A stretch of DNA of 64,000 bases from contig JAHBSJ010000014.1 of the NCBI GenBank assembly GCA_019639155.1, positions 21,741-85,740 of the forward strand, read 5' to 3'. This stretch comes from Acidobacteriota bacterium (GTDB lineage: Bacteria > Acidobacteriota > Blastocatellia > Pyrinomonadales > Pyrinomonadaceae). The position numbers and the translations under genes were made by a program. Below, in pieces: positions 46,366 to 55,307 of this stretch; within the stretch, counting starts at the first letter, position 1, and each line of letters starts with the position of its first letter. Below the pieces are notes generated by a model. That model was not told the origin of the DNA. It searched no databases and saw only the letters and a program-made list of their open reading frames with translations.

Positions 46366-46471
46366 TCAGAACCGCCTTTGGTAGCGGGCGGTTTTAGGGT
46401 AATCACTCTCGATCTTATTTCAACTAGAAAGGTGTTGTTTTCAACACCCCGCTGTCGAAGGCGGTTCCGGC
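46365..46471. repeat. REPIN-like doublet, family A, copy 3
   Basis: The left copy GTCAGAACCGCCTTTGGTAG with its GCGGGCGGTTTT arm (46365-46395) and the inverted right copy AACACCCCGCTGTCGAAGGC with GGTTCCGGC (46443-46471) are about 70 bases apart centre to centre, as in the lnt-prfB doublet. It lies directly before the coaX start. Confidence 0.75.
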
Positions 46472-46473
46472 TT

Positions 46474-47226
46474 ATGCTTCTCGCCGTTGACATCGGAAAC
46501 ACGAATATCAAATTGGGCATCTTCGATGGTCTCAGGCTTATCGAAAAGTTCTCTACCCCTACTGTCAAGACCTCGAATGCGATAGAACTGGACGAAATGG
46601 TGCAGGGCCGGATGCCTTTATCGCTGTCATCAGCGATCATTGGCAGCGTTGTACCTGAACTTAACGCCGCGTTCACCGAATTTCTGCGAGCGAGGCACGG
46701 GATCGCTCCGCATTTCATGTCGAATGAAATTGATCTCGGCCTTAATATTAAATACGAACCGATCGCCGACGCAGGGGCAGACCGCCTGATCAATTCATTT
46801 GCTGCCGCAGAGAAGTACGGCACGCCGTGTATTGTCTGCAGTTTTGGAACAGCTTTTACAATTGATTATATTGACAGCGAACATACGCTCGTCGGCGGGC
46901 TTATCGCTCCGGGCATGGGCACGCTGTCAACCGCATTAAGGCTCGCGGCTTCGAGGCTGCCGGAGGTAGAGGTCTTTCCGACCGACTCTCTGCTTCAGAC
47001 AACGACCACAGACTCTTTGCGTTCAGGCATTTTCCACGGATATGGCGCGATGGCAGAAGGCCTGATATCCGCTGTAAAGAGAGAGCTCGGCAACGACCCG
47101 AAAGTGGTCGCAACAGGCGGCCTTGCTCAAACCATAGCCGCAAAGTCTCAGAACATCGACATCGTCGACCCGGACCTAACCATCGAAGGCCTCGCACGGA
47201 TCTACTATCGACATTACGCGGAATAG
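46474..47226 (+). CDS. coaX: Type III pantothenate kinase
   Basis: First step of CoA synthesis. ATG 46474 (MLLAVDIGNTNIKLGIFDG) begins with the phosphate-binding motif of the ASKHA fold; upstream frame sequence belongs to the repeat element. Other motifs: GADRLINSFAAAEKYG, VCSFGTAFTIDYI and GGLIAPGMGTLSTALR. 250 residues is normal. The 3' ends of coaX and the converging amidase gene overlap by 13 bases. Confidence 0.95.
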   Translation: MLLAVDIGNTNIKLGIFDGLRLIEKFSTPTVKTSNAIELDEMVQGRMPLSLSSAIIGSVVPELNAAFTEFLRARHGIAPHFMSNEIDLGLNIKYEPIADAGADRLINSFAAAEKYGTPCIVCSFGTAFTIDYIDSEHTLVGGLIAPGMGTLSTALRLAASRLPEVEVFPTDSLLQTTTTDSLRSGIFHGYGAMAEGLISAVKRELGNDPKVVATGGLAQTIAAKSQNIDIVDPDLTIEGLARIYYRHYAE

Positions 47227-48791
47227 GTCGACAGCAAGCGCGGTTTTCGCCGTGCGTTGGCCGCCTGTTCGAACGAGTACGCAAGCGAGATCAGCTTTCC
47301 CTCGCTCCATGCCTTGCCGAAGAATGAGATCCCGATCGGGAGTTCCTTGATAAACCCTGCGGGAACCGTGATATTCGGATAACCCGCCACCGCAGGCATC
47401 GAAGAACTCGAAACATAACCGCTGGTACAGTCGCCGGTTACTGTATCTATCATCCAAGTTGGGCCATTAGACGGACCGACGATGGCGTCAAGACGGTTTT
47501 CGTACATTACCTGATCAATACCTTCTTCGGCAGCATATTTTCGGCACGTCGCAACGGCTTCCAGATACTCTTTCGATTTCAGGTCGCCCTTTTTGGCAGA
47601 TGTCTCAAAAATGCTCTGCCCAAAATACGGCATCTCACGGCGGGCGTTCTCAATATTGAATCTGATGAGCGAGTCAAGCGTTAGATATTTGCCTCCGCGG
47701 CTGCTTAGATACTTCTCGAGTCCATCCTTAAATTCATACTGCAGAACTTCAAATTCTGCGGCACCGAATCGGCGCAGATTGGGAAAACGGACGTCGATCA
47801 GTTCAGCGCCTTCGCGTTTCATCGCGTCGAGAGCTGCGTCTATTACCTTATCAACGGCGGCATTCCTTCCCCAGTAGTCTCTGGCAACGCCGATCCGGGC
47901 GCCGCGAAGCGAGCCTTTGACCAGGTATTTCGTAAAGTCATTCTCGAACATCCCGACGCTGCCCGGCACAGCATCTTCGGGATCGATCGCGGCGATCGCT
48001 CCTAACAAAGCTGCGGCATCGGCAACTGTTCTTGCCATAGGCCCGGCCGTATCCTGCGAGGCAGCAATTGGTATGATCCCGCTTCGCGAAACTACTCCGA
48101 TCGTCGGTTTAATACCAACAATGCCATTCACCGACGACGGACAAACTATGGAGCCGTCGGTCTCGGTGCCAATGCCAGCCGCGGCCAAGTTTGCAGATAT
48201 TGCTGCTCCTGTACCTGATGATGAACCGCACGGATTTCTGTCCAAGATGTAAGGATTTCTCGTCTGCCCGCCGCGGCCGGACCATCCACTTATAGAATCG
48301 TTATCGCGGAAGTTCGCCCATTCGCTGAGATTCGTCTTCCCTAAAATGACCGCTCCCGCGGCTCTCAGCCTCGAAACGATGAATGCGTCCTTTTTTGGCG
48401 TTGGAGCGTCGACGAGAGCCAGGCTGCCGGCAGTTGTTTTCATTTTATCTGCGGTGTCGATGTTGTCCTTCAGAACAACGGGAATGCCGTGCAGCGGTCC
48501 CCGGAGCCGCCCCGCCCGGCGTTCGCGGTCCATCTCGACAGCGATCGATATTGCGTCGGGATTTAATTCGATAATTGAATTGATCCTCTTATCGATATTC
48601 GAGATACGCAGCAAATAGCCGCGGGTGATCGAGGCTGACGATGTGCGGCCTGACGACATCGCTTCCTGCAAACTCGATAACGTTGCCTCCTCAAGGTCAA
48701 GGGCCTTAGCAGCTGCAAAGCCTTTATCCGTTCCTAATAATACCGCCGCTCCTGCTAAGGCGGCACTGCTTAAAAATTCCCGTCGTTTCAT
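47214..48791 (-). CDS. Secreted amidase-signature enzyme
   Basis: 525 residues. The start MKRREFLSSAALAGAAVLLG is a probable Tat signal (twin Arg plus FL). The amidase Ser-cisSer-Lys triad is visible: Lys in PVVLKDNIDT, cis-Ser in GSSSGTGAA and Ser in GTETDGSIVCP. It hydrolyses an amide; the substrate is unknown. It probably folds in the cytoplasm and is exported. It is divergent from the helicase fragment with only a short gap between starts. Confidence 0.92.
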   Translation of the reverse strand: MKRREFLSSAALAGAAVLLGTDKGFAAAKALDLEEATLSSLQEAMSSGRTSSASITRGYLLRISNIDKRINSIIELNPDAISIAVEMDRERRAGRLRGPLHGIPVVLKDNIDTADKMKTTAGSLALVDAPTPKKDAFIVSRLRAAGAVILGKTNLSEWANFRDNDSISGWSGRGGQTRNPYILDRNPCGSSSGTGAAISANLAAAGIGTETDGSIVCPSSVNGIVGIKPTIGVVSRSGIIPIAASQDTAGPMARTVADAAALLGAIAAIDPEDAVPGSVGMFENDFTKYLVKGSLRGARIGVARDYWGRNAAVDKVIDAALDAMKREGAELIDVRFPNLRRFGAAEFEVLQYEFKDGLEKYLSSRGGKYLTLDSLIRFNIENARREMPYFGQSIFETSAKKGDLKSKEYLEAVATCRKYAAEEGIDQVMYENRLDAIVGPSNGPTWMIDTVTGDCTSGYVSSSSMPAVAGYPNITVPAGFIKELPIGISFFGKAWSEGKLISLAYSFEQAANARRKPRLLSTYSA

Positions 48792-48867
48792 ATATCTCCC
48801 TTTAGTTGTAGAAGTGCAGTCGAACCGATAATGTCATAAGTTTCGCTTTTTGGCTATACTCTTGGCA

Positions 48868-50148
48868 ATGGATCCACGCCGAGCAGAAATTACACCCACA
48901 AAGCTGATCTCGGCTCTTCGCAGATATCGCCTGCTGCCGGCGATCGTATTCCTGCCAACGCGGCGACGCTGCGACGAATCGGCCACGGAGATTGCCGGCG
49001 ACAGATCGCAGCCGGCGAATACCGAAAAAGAAAAGGCCAGGCTGGAGGTCTTTAAAGCGTTCTCGGAATTACATCCCGAGATAATCGGGCACAAACACAC
49101 GAAAACTTTACTGCGTGCAGGAGTTGCGGCTCATCATGCGGGCCATATTCCCGCTTGGAAACTGCTGATAGAAAAGATGATGTCGGCAGGACTGCTTGAC
49201 GCGATATTTGCAACTTCAACGGTCGCCGCCGGGGTTGATTTCCCTGCTCGCTCGGTCGTGATATCAAACGCCGATACTCGCGGCAATGAAGGCTGGCGGC
49301 CGCTGACCGCGAACGAACTGCAGCAAATGACGGGGCGTGCCGGACGCCGCGGCCGCGACAATGTCGGATTTGTGATACTCGCCCCCGGCCAATTTCAAAA
49401 CCCTCGCAAGATCGCCGAACTGCTCCGTTCACCGCCCGACCGCCTTGAAAGCCGTTTTCGTGCTACGTATACATCACTGGTCAATCTTTTGGATGCGTTC
49501 GGCAATTTCGCTCAAGTTCGCGAGATCACTGACAAGAGCTTTGCATTTCGCTCGAATGGTCCCGGCGGAAAACGCCTGCGTTCGGACGAGGTCTGGCAGC
49601 AGTTCGAGGATCGTTCGTTGGTACTCGATCATCTGGGCTATTTGGATCGCAAAGCTGAAAATGTGACCCACGAAGGTAAGTGGCTGGCCGACCTTCGCAT
49701 TGATCGCCCGCTTCTGGTCGGTGAGGCTCTTCGCAACGGCATCTTTGACGATCTGCAGCCCAAAGAAATGGCGGCGCTGATAGCCTCTGTCGCTGCGGAT
49801 TCCGACCGCAATTATGGCGAAATGCATACTTCGCGAAAAGTTGAAGACCTTCTTGCAGAATTTGACGAGGTAATACTTTCGGTGGCTCGCGTCGAACGGC
49901 GGTTTGGTGTCGAGCCCGATGAAACGCTCAATTATTCGGCCGCTGCGGCTGCCGAACGCTGGGCGCAAGGTATGGACTGGGATGAACTCGTTGACCGCAC
50001 ACGAGCCGAAGAGGGCGATCTTGTTCGTCTCCTATCGCGTACAGGAGAGGCTCTCCGTCAAATTGCGGGTCTGCGGTTGTCCAATGCTCCTGCCGCATCT
50101 ATTGCGGCGGCAGCGGCCGAAGCGATGCTTCGAGAGCCTGTCCGATAG
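48868..50148 (+). CDS. C-terminal half of a Ski2/Mtr4-like helicase
   Basis: About 426 residues. Helicase RecA2 motifs are present: IV (LLPAIVFLPTRRRCDES), V (FATSTVAAGVDFPARSVVIS) and VI (QMTGRAGRRGRDNVGFVIL). A DSHCT-like helical domain follows (~190-430). The whole RecA1 domain with Walker A and DExH is absent, and there is no room for it: the divergent amidase gene starts at 48791. No good ribosome site precedes ATG 48868; a TATACT lies just upstream, so a leaderless start is possible. It is either a truncated pseudogene or a stand-alone half. Confidence 0.75.
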   Translation: MDPRRAEITPTKLISALRRYRLLPAIVFLPTRRRCDESATEIAGDRSQPANTEKEKARLEVFKAFSELHPEIIGHKHTKTLLRAGVAAHHAGHIPAWKLLIEKMMSAGLLDAIFATSTVAAGVDFPARSVVISNADTRGNEGWRPLTANELQQMTGRAGRRGRDNVGFVILAPGQFQNPRKIAELLRSPPDRLESRFRATYTSLVNLLDAFGNFAQVREITDKSFAFRSNGPGGKRLRSDEVWQQFEDRSLVLDHLGYLDRKAENVTHEGKWLADLRIDRPLLVGEALRNGIFDDLQPKEMAALIASVAADSDRNYGEMHTSRKVEDLLAEFDEVILSVARVERRFGVEPDETLNYSAAAAAERWAQGMDWDELVDRTRAEEGDLVRLLSRTGEALRQIAGLRLSNAPAASIAAAAAEAMLREPVR

Positions 50149-50217
50149 AATATTTTCTTTAACTCGGGCCATTTGATAGACTGAATCTTGGCTTCGCGGC
50201 TGAGCGAATAGCTTTTT

Positions 50218-51084
50218 ATGAAGGTTTTATTGGCAGACGAATACGGTTTTTGTTTCGGTGTGGAACGCGCGGTCGATATGGTCGAAGAGGCCGTAGCGGC
50301 AGGCGAGACGGTTCGCTCGCTTGGCCCGCTGATCCACAATAAGCAGGAAATGCAGCGGCTCGCTCACGAAGGCGTCACTGCCATCGAATCGCCTGTTCAG
50401 ATCACTCGCAACGAAACCGCCGTGATACGAGCCCACGGTGTTACGCCCGAAGTGCAAAAAGAACTCGAAGAAAAGGCGGCAAAGGTCGTCGATGCGACCT
50501 GTCCCTTTGTAACGCGCGTTCAGCGGCTCGCCGCACGAGCCGCCGCGGCCGATCGACACGTCGTGATCGTCGGAGCTCCGGATCACCCGGAGATGATAGG
50601 CGTAAAGGGTTACGCTCCCGATCACGCATTCATCATCCGCGACGAAACCGAGATCGATATGCTGCCGCGACTTCGCAAACCGATGGTCGTTTCGCAGACC
50701 ACGATCAAGGCAAAGACCTTTTTCGACACCGCAGAAGCGATCAAAACAAAGACCGATGACGAGGTAGAGATCATAAATACAATATGCTCCGCCACCCGCG
50801 ACCGCCAGGAAGCCGCTCGGGCTCTGTCCGGCATGGTCGATGCTTTTTACATCATCGGCGGACGGCATTCATCTAACAGCGTAAAACTGCTCGCCGTTTG
50901 CAAAGAGAACTGCGTAAAGAGTTTTCTTATAGAAACCGAAGAAGAGATCAACCCGGACGACCTTATCGGTGTCAACACGGTCGGCGTTACGGCGGGTGCG
51001 TCAACGCCCGAATGGCTGATACAGCGTGTCGTCAAACACTTGGAAGAGATCGGAAAGAAGCAGAGTTTAGAACTAAAGCCGTAA
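50218..51084 (+). CDS. ispH: 4-hydroxy-3-methylbut-2-enyl diphosphate reductase
   Basis: Last step of the MEP isoprenoid pathway. 288 residues with the three cluster cysteines in YGFCFGVERAV, VDATCPFVTRV and NTICSATRDRQ. The His residues in LIHNKQEMQRL and GAPDHPEMIGV, and the E-T-x-x tail, also fit. It converges on sdhB. Confidence 0.96.
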   Translation: MKVLLADEYGFCFGVERAVDMVEEAVAAGETVRSLGPLIHNKQEMQRLAHEGVTAIESPVQITRNETAVIRAHGVTPEVQKELEEKAAKVVDATCPFVTRVQRLAARAAAADRHVVIVGAPDHPEMIGVKGYAPDHAFIIRDETEIDMLPRLRKPMVVSQTTIKAKTFFDTAEAIKTKTDDEVEIINTICSATRDRQEAARALSGMVDAFYIIGGRHSSNSVKLLAVCKENCVKSFLIETEEEINPDDLIGVNTVGVTAGASTPEWLIQRVVKHLEEIGKKQSLELKP

Positions 51085-51175
51085 GCAATTCCTTCGCCTG
51101 ACTAACCTACAGAACACGAGAGGTCGTTTCGAAACCTTTTGGTGTCTTTTCGTATGATTCGCGGGTGAGAGTTTC

Positions 51176-51982
51176 TTATTTCTTCAACCAGCCGAACAAG
51201 GCATTTACCGTGATGTCACGGTTCGTCTCGTATATGGCTTTGGTAAGAGGCAGATTCATCGGACAGACCTGGACGCAATTCTGAGCATTGCCGCAGTTGC
51301 CGATGCCGTCGTCGCCGAGGAGGCCGTTCAAACGGTCTTCAATTTCCATCTCGCCGACGGGATGCATGTTGAAAAGCCTAGCCTGGGCGATCGCCTGCGG
51401 TCCGATATACTGGTCATCACCATATTGCGGACAAGCCTCAAGACAGCATCCGCAGGTCATACAACGAGATAGTGCATAACGTTCCTGCGCGACCTCATTC
51501 GAAAGCTGCGGACCGGGGCCGAGGTTATGCGTTCCGTCAAGCTCGATCCATGCATGCACCTGTTTAAGGTGCTCGAACATCTGCGAACGATCGACCCGCA
51601 GATCGCGGATATTCGGGAATTTCGACATCGGTGCAAGGCTGATAGTATCCGAGCCCGATTCAAGCAATAGATCGTCAACAAGTGCCGAGCACGATTGACG
51701 GACGCGGCCGTCGATGACCATCGTGCATATCCCGCAGACCTGCTCGAGACAAGACATGTCCCAGACCGGCGGAGTGGTCGTCTTTCCTTCGATGGTAACG
51801 GGATTCTTCCGTATTTCCATCAAGGCGGAAATGACGTTCAGGTTGCGGCGATACTGAAGCTCAAAGGTCTCCCAGTATGCGCTCTCGCCTTCTTTTTCCC
51901 GCCGCTGAACCTTGAACTTCACCGTTTTCGGCGGGTTTTCAAGGCGTTTCTTTTCGATATGCGTTTCCGAAGCCATGATCAT
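51176..51982 (-). CDS. sdhB: Succinate dehydrogenase iron-sulfur subunit
   Basis: Carries electrons from SdhA to quinone through three clusters. 268 residues: 2Fe-2S site CLEQVCGICTMVIDGRVRQS plus Cys, 4Fe-4S site CMTCGCCLEACP and 3Fe-4S site CGNAQNCVQVCPMNLPL. ATG 51982 overlaps the hepT stop (ATGA); ATG 51976 is an alternative. No strong ribosome site is visible, so translation probably depends on coupling to hepT. Confidence 0.95.
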   Translation of the reverse strand: MIMASETHIEKKRLENPPKTVKFKVQRREKEGESAYWETFELQYRRNLNVISALMEIRKNPVTIEGKTTTPPVWDMSCLEQVCGICTMVIDGRVRQSCSALVDDLLLESGSDTISLAPMSKFPNIRDLRVDRSQMFEHLKQVHAWIELDGTHNLGPGPQLSNEVAQERYALSRCMTCGCCLEACPQYGDDQYIGPQAIAQARLFNMHPVGEMEIEDRLNGLLGDDGIGNCGNAQNCVQVCPMNLPLTKAIYETNRDITVNALFGWLKK

Positions 51983-52314
51983 TTCAATAACTGTTCACAC
52001 GTGTTGCGGAGAGGTAAGATACGCTCGCTAACGATCTCCCAAACTAACTCGTCTGAAACCGATTCATACCCATGAACCAGAATATTTCTAAATCCGATCA
52101 CCCGCTGAGCGTCGGGTATCGAATTGAACATCTCTGCATCGATCTGTTTAAGTCGATTGAGCGATTCGCCAATATTGATGAATCTCCTTTCGACCGCAGA
52201 CTTTACTAACTCATCCAGCTTGTAATGCAAGAAATCGATAGAATCTACAAACTCCACGATACGATCGCAAATCTCAATTACTTGAGAGAGAAATGTATTT
52301 GGATCACGTTCCAT
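51979..52314 (-). CDS. hepT: HepT-like HEPN toxin
   Basis: 111 residues, all-helical. The HEPN active motif RX4HXY is present as RNILVHGY, and the order SAVERRFINIGESLNRL then RVIGFRN is typical of HepT/DUF86. Family members are ribonucleases neutralised by MntA through AMPylation. Its start overlaps mntA by 11 bases and its stop overlaps sdhB, so the pair is embedded in the sdh operon. Confidence 0.92.
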   Translation of the reverse strand: MERDPNTFLSQVIEICDRIVEFVDSIDFLHYKLDELVKSAVERRFINIGESLNRLKQIDAEMFNSIPDAQRVIGFRNILVHGYESVSDELVWEIVSERILPLRNTCEQLLK

Positions 52315-52600
52315 AGACCCGAAGCCGATTTCTATCTAACATCCTTCGAAAATACGGGTTCTTGACTGCCCTGTCTTCTATAACATCGACCGGTCTTTGA
52401 AAAACGTCCTCCAATCGCTCCTTCAGATCGAAGTAGCGATCAAAGAGCCGATCATTATTTCCAAAATCTACAAGTACGTCCACGTCGCTTGTATCCGAAA
52501 AGTCGTTCCGTACGGCGGAACCAACGATGTCCAATCGGGCAAGCGACAAATCGTCACATACCGCTATTATCGCCTCTCGGTACCTTTCGATCTGAAGCAT
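52304..52600 (-). CDS. mntA: MntA-like nucleotidyltransferase antitoxin
   Basis: 98 residues of minimal nucleotidyltransferase. The motif GSX10DXD is exact: Gly27-Ser28 in IVGSAVRND and Asp39/Asp41 in TSDVDVLVDFG; a third acidic residue lies in RPVDVIED. It is expected to transfer AMP to the HepT tyrosine. It starts 12 bases after the sdhA stop. Confidence 0.92.
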   Translation of the reverse strand: MLQIERYREAIIAVCDDLSLARLDIVGSAVRNDFSDTSDVDVLVDFGNNDRLFDRYFDLKERLEDVFQRPVDVIEDRAVKNPYFRRMLDRNRLRVYGT

Positions 52601-52612
52601 ATACGCAACAAC

Positions 52613-54406
52613 CTAGTTCGATTTCGCTTTTCCTTTCGAATAATCCCTCTTACGCGGCTCGACCAGCGAGACGTCAATGGGATCGTAACTGAAAACGGGT
52701 GCCTCCGCGGAGTATTCCGCGATGGTCGTTTTCATCCAATCCTCGTCGTTTCGGTCCGGGAATTCAGGCTTGTAATGTGCGCCGCGAGATTCGTTGCGGT
52801 TCAAAGCTCCGAGCGTGATCACGCGTGCGAGCTCAAGCATATTGCTGAGCTGACGCGCGTGCGGAATTGCTTGCGTCGCCCACAGATTATTGTCGTTTAT
52901 CGAAATATTCTTCAGCCTTTCCTGCAGTTCGAGCAGTTTGTCATCCGTCGCCTTTAACTTTTCGTTGTAGCGGACGACCGTAACGTTGTCGGTCATCCAT
53001 TTGCCCATCTCGTCATGCAGTTTGTACTGATTCTCAGGACCTTCGCACTTGATGATCGAATCGTTGATCTCCTGCTGACGTTTGACCTCGTCGTCGAAAA
53101 TGCCGTTGGTCTCAGTCTCGCCGCGTTCGACGTTCTTTGCGTATTCCATTGCCGATGGAGCCGCGACGAATCCGCCGTAAACGCACGACACAAGCGAATT
53201 CGCACCCAAACGGTTCGCACCGTGGATCGAATAGTCGCACTCTCCTGCTGCGAAGAGGCCGGGAATGTTCGTCCGCTGTTCAAAGTCGACCCACAGACCG
53301 CCCATCGAGTAATGCACGCCCGGGAAAATGCGCATCGGCACATGCCGCGGGTCGTCGCCTACGAACATTTCATAGATCTCGAGGATCGCACCGAGTTTTC
53401 GCGTCAGAGTTTCCGCGGGGATGTGCGTCAGGTCGAGATAGACTTGATTCTCGCCTTTGACGCCGTGGCCTTCGATGCAAACCTGGAATATCTCGCGTGT
53501 CGCGATGTCACGCGGCACCAGGTTGCCGTAAGCCGGATACTTTTCTTCCAGGAAATACCAACGCTCGCTTTCCGGAATGTTCTTCGGATCGCGTTCGTCC
53601 CCGTCCTGCCGAGGCACCCAAACGCGGCCGCCTTCGCCGCGTGCAGATTCCGACATCAGCCGCAGCTTGTCTTCGCCCGGTATCGACGTTGGGTGAACCT
53701 GTATGAACTCGCCGTTCGCGTATTTCGCTCCCTGCTGATAACACGCCGACACTGCACTGCCGGTGCAGGTCATCGAATTCGTCGATTTGCCGAATATTAA
53801 CCCCGGGCCGCCGGTCGCCATGATAACGGCGTCCGCGGCAAAAGCCTTCAGTTCCAGCGACTGCAGGTTCATGGCGACCACGCCGCGACAGACCTGATGG
53901 CTGTCCATCACCAGCGAAAGCATCTCCCAGCCTTCGTATTTTGTGACCTTGCCTGCAACCTCGTATTTCCTCACCTGCTCATCAAGTGCATACAAAAGCT
54001 GTTGCCCCGTTGACGCTCCTGCAAAGGCCGTCCTGTGATGCAGCGTTCCGCCGAATCGGCGAAAATCGAGCAGCCCTTCTTTCGTACGCGAGAACGGTAC
54101 GCCCATTCGATCAAACAGATAAATGATCTCGGGCGCCATGTCGCACATGCGCTGGACAGGCGGCTGATTGGCAAGGAAGTCGCCGCCGTAAACGGTATCG
54201 TCGAGGTGTTTTGCGGGAGAATCTCCTTCGCCTTTTGTGTTTACAGCGCCATTGATGCCGCCTTGGGCGCAGACAGAGTGCGAGCGTTTTACGGGCACGA
54301 CCGAGATTATATCGACCTCGTGGCCGGCCTCTGCGATCTTCATCGCGGCGGCAAGGCCGGCAAGCCCGCCGCCGATTATCACAAATTTTTGAGAGCTGTT
54401 ACTCAT
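52613..54406 (-). CDS. sdhA: Succinate dehydrogenase flavoprotein subunit
   Basis: 597 residues. FAD-binding IIGGGLAGLAAAMKIAEAGH, the covalent-flavin His in RSHSVCAQGGINGA, the substrate loop in FRRFGGTLHHRTAFAG, HPTSIPGEDKL and HYSMGGLWVDFEQRTNIPGL. Length and wording match the Bacillus/epsilonproteobacterial branch that uses one cytochrome b anchor. It starts just after sdhC. Confidence 0.96.
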   Translation of the reverse strand: MSNSSQKFVIIGGGLAGLAAAMKIAEAGHEVDIISVVPVKRSHSVCAQGGINGAVNTKGEGDSPAKHLDDTVYGGDFLANQPPVQRMCDMAPEIIYLFDRMGVPFSRTKEGLLDFRRFGGTLHHRTAFAGASTGQQLLYALDEQVRKYEVAGKVTKYEGWEMLSLVMDSHQVCRGVVAMNLQSLELKAFAADAVIMATGGPGLIFGKSTNSMTCTGSAVSACYQQGAKYANGEFIQVHPTSIPGEDKLRLMSESARGEGGRVWVPRQDGDERDPKNIPESERWYFLEEKYPAYGNLVPRDIATREIFQVCIEGHGVKGENQVYLDLTHIPAETLTRKLGAILEIYEMFVGDDPRHVPMRIFPGVHYSMGGLWVDFEQRTNIPGLFAAGECDYSIHGANRLGANSLVSCVYGGFVAAPSAMEYAKNVERGETETNGIFDDEVKRQQEINDSIIKCEGPENQYKLHDEMGKWMTDNVTVVRYNEKLKATDDKLLELQERLKNISINDNNLWATQAIPHARQLSNMLELARVITLGALNRNESRGAHYKPEFPDRNDEDWMKTTIAEYSAEAPVFSYDPIDVSLVEPRKRDYSKGKAKSN

Positions 54407-54409
54407 ATA

Positions 54410-55129
54410 TCAGGATTTCGTTGGAGGCGCCGGAGTAGATGTTTTCTTCGGTGATTCGCACATCATTTGCGGCAGCAGCCCGCATGGGCGGATAAATGCG
54501 AACGCCGCATTCACACCTACTGCTGACAACAATATCGCAAGCCCCGCACACGCTGCGAGCGTGGCACGCTGTGCTTTTTCGCCAATGACGATACCCCAAT
54601 CGACCGCAAATAAAAAGAACCCGTACGCAAGATGCCACGCAGTCGCCAGCACACCAAGAATGTAAACCACGAGCACCCACGTTATCTGAAAATCACCGGC
54701 GACGATATTGAATGACGAACCGGCGTTCCCTGCAACCGCGGTTTGCGTCAACCCCGGAACAAGGCCAAAGCGGAAATGCAGTAAATGGAACAGAATGAAC
54801 ACGAACAGGAATATCCCCGTCGCTCTCTGAAAGAAATAAAACCAGTTGCGGGCGTAGCCGTAGCCGATCACGTTCGTCTTTGATTCCGACGAAATGATAA
54901 CGCCATAAACCGAATGGAACAGCAGCGGCAGAAAAATACCGAAGATCTCGATCAGCAGCAGAAAAGGAATGTCGTGAATGTCCTTGACCGCTTTCACAAA
55001 GCTCGCCTCGCCGTTCATCGCTTTGGCGTTCGTGAACATATGCACGAAAAAGAACAGCCCGAGCGGCACGATGCCCGTGATCTGATGCAGCTTTCGCAGT
55101 AGGAACGTGGTTGAAAATTTGATCGCCAT
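54410..55129 (-). CDS. sdhC: Succinate dehydrogenase cytochrome b subunit
   Basis: 239 residues with five hydrophobic segments, as in the di-haem b558-type anchor. Haem-ligand His candidates lie in LRKLHQITGIVPLG, LLFHSVYGVII and FILFHLLHFRFG. It anchors SdhAB and passes electrons to quinone. It is the first gene of the operon; a candidate LysR operator lies 55 bases upstream. Confidence 0.93.
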   Translation of the reverse strand: MAIKFSTTFLLRKLHQITGIVPLGLFFFVHMFTNAKAMNGEASFVKAVKDIHDIPFLLLIEIFGIFLPLLFHSVYGVIISSESKTNVIGYGYARNWFYFFQRATGIFLFVFILFHLLHFRFGLVPGLTQTAVAGNAGSSFNIVAGDFQITWVLVVYILGVLATAWHLAYGFFLFAVDWGIVIGEKAQRATLAACAGLAILLSAVGVNAAFAFIRPCGLLPQMMCESPKKTSTPAPPTKS

Positions 55130-55183
55130 CAGCGTCGAATCGGAAATGCGTTATTTTACGAAAATTCTTTCAAATTCTAATGG

Positions 55184-55202
55184 TTGCCGAACGATTCGGC
55201 AA
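55184..55202. promoter_or_regulatory. Candidate LysR-type operator between sdhC and the LysR gene
   Basis: A perfect inverted repeat TTGCCGAA-CGA-TTCGGCAA lies in the intergenic region, 55 bases from the sdhC start and about 105 from the regulator start. Size and symmetry suit a LysR-type dimer half-site pair. Confidence 0.6.
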
Positions 55203-55307
55203 TTCTGTCGAGCAGCTTTTTATAGTAATGAATGGCACCTATAAGGTAAAATGAAAAATATTTGGGAGATTAAACAGTTTCCCTAATACCGCCCCCTCCG
55301 GACGGTT

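Noticed and set aside
53015..53800. Plus-strand frame of 261 codons
   Set aside because: Shadow of sdhA, whose motifs fix the coding strand.
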